DNA of 64,000 nucleotides. It comes from Mastigias papua (Eukaryota; Cnidaria; Scyphozoa; Rhizostomeae; Mastigiidae). Where the stretch lies: NCBI GenBank assembly GCA_964019165.1, contig OZ025272.1:718701-782700 (forward strand). Direction: 5' to 3'. A model generated the notes under the pieces. That model worked only from the letters and a program-made list of their open reading frames with translations. It did not search any database and was not told the DNA's origin. The translations under genes were made by a program, and so were the position numbers. Positions 50,701 through 62,700 of the stretch are shown in pieces (position 1 is the stretch's first letter; every line of letters begins with the position of its first letter).

Positions 50701-53700
50701 GTTACATATGCTTAACATAAACAACCAACGAGTTCAATCCAAACAGGATAAAAAATCTCAAATTAAAATGAGATGAGAAATCATTAACACCAAACTCATT
50801 CTGCCTAATAGTTATTAATTAAATAGAATTATTATTTTGCCATAAATCGAGAATCAAGAAATTTCCAGTAAACGGATAAATGCAAAATCTTACATGAAGC
50901 TTGACGTATAATCTAACATTGTGAAAACAGACACAAACGATTATAGAAGCCAAATTTTGCGATAATACAGTGCGCAAAGCACTCGGAACATAATATGCAA
51001 CATGGTGTAAAACTCCAACCACCATTATCCATTTCTAATCCTACATCCTCTGATATGTGCATTCTGGAGACTCCGCAATCTCACCAAGCCATGGAATGAA
51101 TCTCCGCAACCTCATCAAACCATGGAATTACCTGTGGCATTAGTTTTAATTTTGAAAAATTAAAACAGGCAAATTGGGTTAACAAATATGACTCAATCCC
51201 AGTTGAGATCATCAGCAATTTTCCAAAAAGCTTAAGGGAATATAATGAAATTTGAAAGACTCACGTAAGTAGTGAACTTGTCCAGTTCTCTTAGCAAAAA
51301 GTCATGTGGATCTTGTAGTCCGATATCGTGATGAAGAATATGAATAACATGTTGCCTAAACGAAGAAAACTTAGAACATGGTAAGAATATAATGAGCATG
51401 TTTATGAAATATTAGGTGGTGAATCATATCTTGCAAAATAAAACTGCTACTCCTACAATCGTGGATGTTTATAAGAAAAGGTGTTCAACATTAATCATAT
51501 GATACAAAGAGATTAGATCAAACTGATACAATAATTTTAAGATTTAGGTGGTACTAGGTGCTCGGAAATCTTGCCACCTGAGAACTGTTCATCCAAGATG
51601 ATATACTACAAGAGGTTTTATTCAAAATTTCAGGCCATGGCACAAAGAAAAAGTCCACAAGATACCAAATCTTTAAAGAAGAATAGTGTTATTCCTAATG
51701 AATTGAAGAAATCTTATATCAAAAATAACACTCATGGAGGACTGCAATCAGAAATAAATAAATCCTATCTTGTGGGTAATAAATTAATCAAAGAAATAAA
51801 CATGAAATCAAGAAAAGTACGAGATGAGACTAGGCGTATTGGAATTTCATTTTTGATTGAATCTTAATCGTAGAAATCAATAATCCAAAATAAAACGAAA
51901 AGAAATGTTAGATTTGATGAATATCGAATAAAAATAATAATGATAATGACTCTTCGAGAAAAAGTGCATTTAATTGGAGCAGATTGGAACCGAAATCTGT
52001 TTACCGTGGATCGATATCAGCTGTAATATATTGAGCCATCAATTCGATAATGTACTTTTCATCCAACAATTCAAAAGATGTGAGTAAGGTCAAACAGAGT
52101 TTTATGAAACGATTCTTCTCTTCCATCTCATCACGTGACACATCACCAGCTGATTTGTCCAATATAGTAAGTATAGATTCCTGTGCCATAATGGTTGCTT
52201 CCTTAGTGAATGGTCTTTGTCTATACAGTATTAAAATTGCCTGACAGAAATCAGAAAAAGAGTTGTTAGCTTTCAGGCTGAATATGAACAAAGGCCAAAT
52301 TCATTCACAGTAAGATTTCTTTGCACTTTAGCAATATTTTCGTCTTTTAACGTCAGGTATTTAGCGGGTTATAGTCTTCATTTTCTATAACTATGCCAAT
52401 CAACAGGGTCATGCAGAAGTATGAGGTATGAAGAGGTGTCACAACTCTCGTTTTTGCCGAAGTCGTCAGTAATTTTGTGGCTTGTCTGCAAATGTTGCAG
52501 TAACCATCATGGTTTTTCGGTAATTACAATGTTTTGGTTATACGTATAGATAAAGTTAGTTTCCTATGCTCCCACTCAATAGTCCTTCGCACTCTACTGA
52601 TAATCACCTTCAAATAATTACACAAGAACTAAAACACACAACATTATCATCGTAAATACATTAAATTCAGCCTCTCTTCCGCACAAGAAGCAAGTCACCA
52701 TCATTATCCTATTCGTTTCTTTCCATAAAACTTTAGAACGAGACTGAACTGCTTTTCTTTTGTCACGTTAATTGCATTACGTAGAGATCTAGTAACATTG
52801 CAAAATCATAAATTTTGCATCTTCCAACCTATCATCTCTATTTATCCAACTGGATTTACTAACACTAGAAATAAAGGTGCTATGAGACAACCTCGTTTGC
52901 AAGTACTTAATTTAGCTCAGGTGTAAATAGGTGTGTACTATAGTTTGAGGTATAAGAAATAGGTGGCCTGTGATTCACTACGATTCTATTTTTGAAACGA
53001 AACAAACAATCAAAGCCGAACAAAAACTACTGTAGTTCCCGCATGTCGAAAACAAATTATATGAAAAAAGAGTCAAATAAATAAGAAGAATTTAAAAACA
53101 ACTTACTGCCAAAATATGTGATTTTGTATCATAAGCAAGTTTCCTTTGCAATAAGCCTAGCAATATCTGGAGAAAACCTTCGATGGACCAGGGCCTTGGA
53201 ATCATCTACATGAGAAACATTTGTAAGAATATAGACTATTTTCCTTAAAAACTGTTAGAAAACAAACAGTTATTTGAAGTTGATACTTAAAAGTGCAAAT
53301 AGACTGAGTTTTAGGTAGGTTGGCAGAAGACAAATTTAACCTTTGCCTAAAATCCAACAATCCTCTATTCTTTGTTAATGCTTACTTAAGTTCTTTACTT
53401 AGTTCATATAGCTTAATACACATAAAATGTTTCAGCTCATTAATCTTTAATAGAGGTTAATACGTTTATCTATAATTGATTATTTGATTCAATCTTACAC
53501 TAAACATTTTCAAAATTTCCACCTGACTAGTCAATTTTTTACCCAAAACTTATAGCTTCAATTTGAATGTTTAGTAATGGAGGTTACAACACACTTATTC
53601 CTTGGCTATTTCATAGTTCTAATTGCTTACATGTGGCCTGACATTTGGGAAAAATCCCTCAAACCATTCCTGTCCTTTGAACTGTGTGATGAATTCTGGA

Positions 53701-56700
53701 AGAGGTGTTTCAGGTCGTGGTGGAACAGGTGTAGGATCACGTGGAGGTGGAGACGGTGGTCTGTAGGGAAAATATACAGCGAATCAATAAAAGGCAAATA
53801 TTTCACGTTCACACGCAGACAAAGGGATTTAGGCTCAGTAATTAGATCTTTGGCATGATTTGATAAAGAACAGTTGATAGTCCTAAAGAAAGAATAATTT
53901 GATTTAATTTCGACAAACTTCCTCTCTTAGAATGATGATGGAGGGTCACCCTTCAGCACAGACTGGCTTTTAAAGGGCTCCTCCATTAAAAACACTACAA
54001 CAAAAAGTAAGAAATGAACAAAAAATCTATAAAGGGTATCAAACTAAACCTGTAGAAATATAAGGTTCTAGGAGTTGTCTGATATGTTTTCTGTTCTATT
54101 TGCCACAACGAAGCTTCTGGCTATATAATTCATAATATGTTTCATCTTCACTTTATTTTCAGCTCACTTATACAGGGCTGCAATATCAGTATTGAGAAGG
54201 AAAAAATATGTCGAATGTGTATAAAGTGCTGTTGTTGGAAAGAATCCGAGACATGAACAACTGTAACCTCACTCTATTTAGGCAACAAGTTGACAAAAAT
54301 ATGTTTATACTAACTTGACAACAATAGGTTTGGTAACGAATTTCTCGACTTGTTTCAAAGGCTTTAGTTCTTTTGGCTTAGCTGGTGGCTCTGTCACTAA
54401 TTCTGCAGGTACGGGTGACATAGGTGGCGTTGAAGGAGGTGTATCGATGTCAAATTCTGTCTCCGTTCTGGACGTTGTTGGTGAGAAATTGAATTTATCA
54501 AAGAAGCTCCAGCGTTTCCGTTCCAATTCAGGTGGTTTAACAACCAGCTTCTGTCCCTTTTTCTTTTCCTAAAAATAGGACAAATGAAGACGTAACAGGA
54601 TACCTACTCTGTCTAATTTCAGTGCAAAGCCTGGCGCACACGGGCTAGTTTCAAAACAGCGATGTGCGATCCAGTCTCACTGGCAAGCTCCAATCTTATG
54701 ATAAAGACTGTGCCATTTATTAAGCCGATCTACCATTACAACACCCTATGCACTGAACAACTGCCAGAGAGAATCTTCAACCGATAAAAATGTTTTGCAT
54801 TTTCTAGCTGAAAGAGTTCATCAAAACACACCTCGAAAGTAGAAAAGCAAAGAGAAGTAAACTTTACCAAATATACATATACTCATCCACTTGCCACATA
54901 TTGATTTTTGAGTTCTGTGATTATTCAACTATACCATACCTTTTTGTCATACTCTTCCAACTCCTCTAGTTGCTTTTGTGTCAATGATTTTGGTCTCCAT
55001 TCCTTCTCTTCCTCCACCACAGGCGCTTCTTTTTCCAGCTCTTTATACAGGGCTACAATGATTGAGTTTGGTAAGTACCCATCCGGAGCAACTGGTAGCA
55101 TTCCCATCGCCCTCCGGTTTTCATTGAATGATTTCTGTCGATCATCTGAATCTGCCGTAATCTGCCTATTAAGGTCTCTAATCGTTCTAAAATTATGTGG
55201 GAAATCTGAAGCCGGGGGTACATCTATTGGTTTAAGAAACTTTACCATAGATTTTCTGTTTCTTGCTGCAAATATTGGCACCCGGATTTTAGCAGGAGCT
55301 GACAAGATCCTTCTAAAATCTGACTCAGAAGGATAATTAAAAGCATCAAGTTCCAACTCTGCAGTCAAAGGGCGAATTGTTTCTCTAGGTGTAAATCCAA
55401 CTTCAGACTCAAGAGACAATGATCTCTCTGCTTTAGCCTTGGCACTAAAGCTCTCTGTATCATCATCTTTTTCTTCTCTGAGCTTCGTTGTTATTTTCTT
55501 TATATCAGATACCTCTGTTGAGATTGAAAAGAAACCTGTACTGCCTCTTTCCCGTACAAATTTGTCACCTGTTCCCTTCGGTTTGTATGCTGTGTCATCA
55601 TCATTATCATCATCATAATCATCAAGCCCAATCGCTGGTATAGGTGGTCTTCTATAGTACAAATCGATGTACTTTCTCCACGCCTCTTCTCGAACTTCAT
55701 TCGGAGCCACTGGCTTTTTTTTCTTCAGGGGTGCGCCCTTTCGGATTCGCTCTAAGTCACTGTCACGCTTCTTTAGGACAGAAACAGCCTGAAAAGAAGA
55801 CCATTGATATATGGTTAGTGTCGGGTAATCGTAATAGTTCTAACAATTGCTTACCTGTTTTCAAACAGAATACAATTATTAAGAAGGGAAATAGAGATAA
55901 TAGTAGAATACTAAAGACAAGACAGAAAAACAGTAATGAAATAAAAACCACTGAGAAAAAGACTGCCATCATTATCTTTCTCATGAGCAATAACATTTAT
56001 AAGTAGAGCGACTTTCACAAGTATCAAAGTTCATGACCATTGACCTTCATAACCAAGATCATCATCATTAGGAGGCTACTGGTATAATTTTGAAAACTTT
56101 CTACTCAAGCTTCATTCCCGGCAGTCCAATTTATCAACAGTTATCATACCAGTTCTTTCTCGGCCTCCTCTTCTTTCCTTTCTTCAATTTCATCCTGTGG
56201 AAGTGTATCAACAAACTTTGCAAGGAGCAGTTCCGAGCTTCGCGCTTTTTGCAAACGATGTTTCTGATCAATGCTCAAGGAAGCCAGAACTTCCTCATTA
56301 ACTGCAGTTGGTGGTATATCCTGTTGTTCCTTGAATTGCATTAGAACCATACTTTGAAGCAACGTCTCCGGAAGATCTATCAAGCGATTAAGATCATCAG
56401 ATGAAATCGTTCTGCTCTACATATTGATACAAATACAATGAGGCTGGATTATCGTATCGCTTCTGTTCTCAGGTCAAGCAGATCAAAGATAATAGTCCTT
56501 GGCCAAAAGTTGAATGATGGAACGTGCTGAATGCCAGAACCACCGATAAATTTGACAAATAACATAGCAAGCAAAGTCCGATTGTGGCAAATGGATTCCC
56601 TTATCTGATCAAATTGATATTTAAGCCAATGGACAAAACGGAGACCACAAGGGTATTAAGCGTCAATAGTAGCAGACAGATTATCCTCATGAATTCCTTG

Positions 56701-59700
56701 CTCATGGCATTTCTTTATTCATTACACACACTACCTTACAGATGTTTTCTTACCATTTAGTTTAATCCACTCAAGTCTTTCTACTCCTAACGCAGATGTT
56801 TCTGTGTAAATATGTGGCAACCCAACATCTTACAGTTGAATAAAAAACTCCTTCATTAAACTTACACTTTTGATGTGGAATTCTATGTACATGTCCTCCG
56901 ATCCCAACGAGCAGGTCTCCCTTTTCTGTACAGAAGCACAATCCAGATGGCTTTGAATGTAATTTAATAATTCTGCAATTGACACATGCATTATTAATCG
57001 AATTGCACAAAACAGTTTTTCAAAGGCTACGCGTAATATTTCTTGGCCACTTCCAAATTAATATACGTATTTTACTTCAATATACTGCAACAATTTAATA
57101 CAACACATAAAGTATGGATCAAATGCACTGAAATAATATTAACTACTTTCAAATGGGATTGGGAAATCTATAATTTGACGAAAGCCGAAACTTAAAGCAA
57201 TCTTATAGTTCAAATTGATACTTAGACAACAAAGTTGATGCTAAAAGTAATTCATCCATCCACCCATCCATCCATCCACCCATCCATCCATCCACCCACC
57301 CATCCACCCATCCATCCATCCATCCATCCATCCACCCACCCACCCATCCATCCATCCATCCACCCACCCATCCATCCATCCATCCATCCATCCATCCATT
57401 CATGCATTCATTCATCCATCCATTCACTCATTCATTCATTATTTTTTTATATTAATTAATAATTAAATTCACAGGTTACATACCCTACAATTTCACTTCT
57501 CTCATTCCAGACCTTAATAATTCCGTTTGTACTTGCGGATGCAAAAAGCTCTAGTTTCTGACAACTGCAAAGGGCGATGATTGAGTCTTGATGGTCGTCA
57601 TTCAAAGTGTGTTCGATGCGTTCTAGCAAAATACAAAACAGATCATTAAGCGTCCAGTTACCATTACAGCAAGAGTCAACATTTAACATTCCCTCTTTCA
57701 TCTCTTGTGTAGCACAGATCAGGTCATACTCATCATAAACATTCGTAAGAGAGATACATCTTATTTACTAAAAGGTGCTCACTAACCTGGCTCTGAATCT
57801 GTTGTCTTGAATACAGTAATATTGTAAGTTGCTGTAGAAGGCTCCTGCAGTGCGACGCACAATCGACTTTTCCCGTAGACTAAATGAGTTGCAGGCTCGT
57901 AGTTCAATATAAAGAACAAAGGAACAAGGGTGTTATCGACGGACGGGAAAGCACGCCAGACTCGTACAGATTTGTCTAAAATTAAGATCAAAAGTACATG
58001 GCAATTTTAGTGATACTAGCTAACGTACTCAGTCAGTAACAAAGGCAAAAGATCATTAACAAAGACAGACGACGATCTCTCTTACCTTTAAAATCTATCA
58101 CAACGACATGAATGTTGCAAATAATATTGCTTACAATACGTACCAATGAAAACCAAGCCTCAAAAGTTACAATGATGTTACTAGAGTAATAGTATTACCT
58201 ATACTAGATGATGCAACTTGGTTCAACTCATTGCTGCTCGCCAGTGCCAAAACTCTATCTCTGTGTGCCTAAAGGAGCAAAATATATACTAGCAAAAACT
58301 CAAGCCAGCGAAAACTAATTGTAAGCACATGGGAGTTCTGGTACCCGCTGAACACGGAAACACCTAAGCTAACATATGTAACAAACCGTAAAACCAAATG
58401 AAGGAATGCTTTAATACAATCAAACTTTCCCTGTTCCCTTAATTCTTCTGATGAAAATATGTTAACTCTGAATATACGGAATAATGGCTTACGTCAACAG
58501 AATAAGAAACTTTTCCACTCTCGCTTCCTTCAGCTAAATTGTACACGACAAGAGTTCCATCCTCACATCCACCAATTAACATCACTGCATTTTGCTTCTT
58601 GTTCGTGTTTTTGGTACCCTGGGATTCCTTGAGCTCAGTTGTACCATCCTCAAATTCGTCATCATCAAGTGTCTCCTGGGAATATTAAACACATGGCTAG
58701 ACGACACACGCTTGAAGATTCAGAATGCAAAATGGTTTGAAGCCACGGAGAAGTAGAAGAGGAAAGTTTGAAACCATTGAGATTTGTCGAGATGGGTTGG
58801 CTCAATTAGTTTTTGCTGATTAGACGAGTGAATGAAAAAATGAAAGAATGGACGAATGAATGAGGGATTAAAAAGATGAAATAGCTAGAAATGATGAAAA
58901 ATGCATAGGAAAGCTAATAAAAAAAGATGAAAATTCAGCATAGCTTACCTCATGAATATGTTCAACCAAACACAGTGCGGTACAATTGCTTTTCGCTAGA
59001 AGGAAATTTAGTGCAATAAAGCTTTCGATCTTTCGTGCTTTCTACGTTCGATTTGAATGATGTTGCAGAATGTTGTTAATAGTATTTATTCTCTGTAAGA
59101 AATTTGATTGATTCAACAGTTCCAGAGTTCGTTGCAATCTGAACATACAAATGGCCACGTTGGAAGTTCATGTCCCTTCCTCACAAGAAATTCTTGTCAT
59201 TTCTGTTATCTCCGTGTTGTTCTCCTATGCTCAAGTTCCAAGCAATTGCTGACAACGCAGCCAACAAATATACAACGGACGAATTACTGAATGAAACTTA
59301 TATTGCTCAATACATACAGAACAACTAGAGCTTCGAATATACAGGCTCTAGACTATGTTGCGATTGGTACATGCAGACATATACTAATGGACATCTCAAT
59401 GTTCGAAATTAATTTCACACCGTGTAAATCAAGGCGATAAAAGGAAAATTCGTAGATGGGTAAATGCATGGCATTGTATGAAGAAAACAAAAGCATGCGG
59501 ATTTTATTCATACCACCAGTATGTTCAGTTGACCATGTTTCTTCGATTTTGCAAGGGTTTTGGTCTATTGAGCACTTAAGGATATCACCATCTCGCAGTA
59601 AGACAAACATTTTACCTGGGACAGATAAAAACAATTCAATTATCACACAACAATCAAATATAAGAGAGATTGAAATGTGGGCCTAAAGACAGCAAAATTG

Positions 59701-62700
59701 TGATTACATTTATCATAAGGCAATCTCATTTCCTCTTCAATAACATGAAGCAAAAATGCTTCAAAAATATACCCAACCAAAATTCAATAAAAATGGATAA
59801 ACAGCAATTATTGCAAAGAAAAACAACTTTAAATGTATTTCAGACTTATATTTAAAAATTGACCATAAATTTTCTTAGTAGATTTAAATTCAAAATATCA
59901 ATTCATTTACCTATTCACCTATTGCAGTATTAGTTCATTTGTTCATACAGTAATCACTTTAATATGCTTCATGCTTTTACTCTTCCATATATCAACGCAC
60001 TTTACACAATATTTAGATGCTCGTAATTTCTACTAACTATTCTGTCATTAACTTTTTGATTGCTAAGTGATAAATGGCAGTATGTTCATTACCTTTTGAA
60101 GGAACACAAATGGCGTCTGTGATTCGCTTCCATTCAGGTGACATCATCACACACAAAATATTCCCACTTTTTGGGCAAACAAATCTAATGCAAGCATCCT
60201 CACATATACAATAACTGAGGAATGGTACCTATGCAAAAAACGGAAAAACATTACTAAGACTCTCTAGTAAAAGGCTCTCTGGTTAGCATGACTTCTAAAT
60301 CATAATATACGGGACCACAACGCCAAAACGGCCTACACCTATGTAGTAATAAAGTTTGAGGGGCCAAACACACTTGGGTGTCATACAACAGGAGTATGCC
60401 TGTAACAAGAAGAGTTCATAGCAAAACAAAATTACACTACAACCAACAAACTTACTGTTGGATTGACGGTCGCTTTCAAAATCTTTGGTTGGCTCCTATG
60501 AAAACAATAGTGACAAAAATTATGCATGCGCCTAGAGAGGAACAGCCTACAGAGGGTAAGCTGGTAGGCACTATACCAAAGGGGTAAAAGCCGGAATGAA
60601 TCAATGGCTATATTTTGCCTATGATAACAACATGAATCGATCATAATAATACAGGTAATGAGATGAGCCAAAGTTTTATCTTTATTGCATGGTCCGCTCA
60701 TAGACTGAATTTTGGCCAGATTTGTTGGCTCCTGGCATGCAAATAATCTGAAATTAAACTTTACAGGGAAATATTGTTTTGTTTCTTACCCGATGATTGT
60801 GAATATAGAGTAGACATTATTCAATTTCCAGAAAGATAAAGATCTTGCCGAATAAGTATAGAAATCGCTCTCTCCCAACTTCTTCAATATGCCAACAACT
60901 GCTTCCCCTGTTTCAATGCACTCAACCTGCTCATTGGCATCGATGTCCCATAAACGAACAGAACCATCTCCAGATCCAGAAAGAGCCAGGGGGCCATTTT
61001 GACAAATTGAGAGACAAGTGACAGCGCTAATATGGCCTACGAAGACTGATCGCAAATTTCCAGAATTGTCCCAGAGTTTAATTGAACCGTCTGTTGCTGC
61101 CGTTAAAAGAATCTGAAAAAACAGAATTAACAACTAAACACAGAGTTCAAAGATGGCATCAACAAAATATAGACCTAAAAACCGTTTTCCACTAAACTTA
61201 AACAGTTCATTAACAACGAATCTAGTGCATTTATCAACACTTCACTTCTCAAGATGGCCTAACTTACCTGGAATGGTTGATAGAATATCACATCAGTTAT
61301 ATCTCTTCTGTGAAGATCCGGCATTTTAGAAATGCACTGTCCGTCTTTATGTCGGAAGACCAGAATCCCGTTACTAACAGCAGCAAACATGCGCTGTCTT
61401 TTACTTGAGGTCTGTTCAACGGCGATCACCTTGATTGGAATATTCGCATCCAAACAATCCTAGTACAAATAGTCAGAATTAAATCATTTCACGAAAAGAA
61501 AGAAACGGATAAGCAAACTGTTTCCAATTCTGTTTTAGCTAGAAATCTCCCACAATGCGCAACAAGTCACCGTAATCATAATTAGTGATCAACTTTGGAA
61601 CCCCTTCGAAAGCATAAGACGCCACAGACTTCAGGGTATTGGTTCTTAACTTGTATGTACTATTTCAGGAGTGTCCTTAACGATCAAACGGGGAGTTTAA
61701 AGTCGCCATTCGCCTGAATGGAAAAAAGGGCACTTTCATAGTTTCTACTTTGCAGGGCACCCCTGCAAGCCATTTAAACATGCTTTGGTAAATCTTACAA
61801 AATCACAATGTACAAGAAATGTATAACAGCATACAAAAATCTAACAAAAGAATGAAAAGAAAGGGAAAAGTATAAACTATACATTTATCCAAAACGGCTA
61901 ATTTTCAAAAACCACAGCTAAAATTAGTTTCAATGACATACCTTGATGATAAGGACAGGGACAAGTAACGAATTGTTAAATGAGAACTTCCATATCTGAA
62001 TAACAAAGAATATCAGCGTATATTTGGATGGGTGTTATGCTTCATTATTTTGCAAGTCTAGGGTGGTTTGTCAAGTTTTTATTGAGCTGTCCAGCAAGTA
62101 AATATTTCGTACAGTATAAAAGATGTGCAAGGATCTTAACGCTAAATACCATAAATGTAGAAGCAATGATGTCATTGTAGCTCTTCCATATGGAAGCAGC
62201 AATAATAATTCAAATGATTGGCCAACAGTAATTCCAATCAACAAGGAAGCTTGCTTCTGGAATATGTGGAAGGAGGGTTTTGTATCCAAAAAGAACACCA
62301 AAAACAGTTGGAAAAGCACAACTTACATGAATTTTACCAGAAGCAGTTGATATGATCTCATTCTTGAATTCATTGTAAATCACACTAAAACAAGGTAAGA
62401 AAATGTCATAAGATGCTCAAAGGGTGTGCTGGAGGGGTATTCAGTCAACTTACAATGATGATTAGAACACCTTCATAAGCACATTCATACCATTTAGCTA
62501 TTACTATTTCATTTGTTTTATAGTTTCTTCTAGTATACTAGGGTGACAAGCCTAGATCACTGTATACATTACTCTCTTGGTATGATTTTCTCATATGTGT
62601 CATTGTCATACTCTGCAGACTGGAGAATGGTGACAATTACATTGATAATAATGTTGATCACAAAAGTGATCATAGTGATTGATATGATAGTAGCAACACA

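Larger units (their letters stand above)
48622..50710 (+). mobile_element. Young non-autonomous Ty3/Gypsy-like LTR retrotransposon, antisense in gene B intron
   Basis: Two 197-bp LTRs (48626-48822 and 50510-50706) begin TGTGAGGACAC and end CCTGTTACA, differ at only two positions that I can see, and are flanked by the 4-bp duplication TATG (48622-48625, 50707-50710). A primer-binding-type TTGGTGACC follows the left LTR and a purine tract GAGGGGGCGAG (50499-50509) precedes the right. The interior is only 1.7 kb with one frame and lacks protease, RT and RNase H. About 1% LTR divergence implies a recent insertion, so an autonomous partner is likely elsewhere in the genome. Confidence 0.9.

Noticed and set aside
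51571..51867. Plus-strand frame of 98 codons rich in Lys, Ser and Asn
   Set aside because: AT-rich intron of gene B, no recognisable motif, no splice or promoter context.
56835..56871. Earlier donor GTAAGT in gene B exon 14
   Set aside because: Using it creates an in-frame stop with the next exon; the donor at 56833 keeps frame and gives a continuous protein.
57250..57442. Regular direct repeats, considered as a CRISPR-like array
   Set aside because: Tetranucleotide units without spacers in a metazoan intron.
57203..57459. Trp-Met-Asp-Gly and Ile-His-Pro frames resembling repeat proteins
   Set aside because: Products of the CATC/CACC microsatellite.
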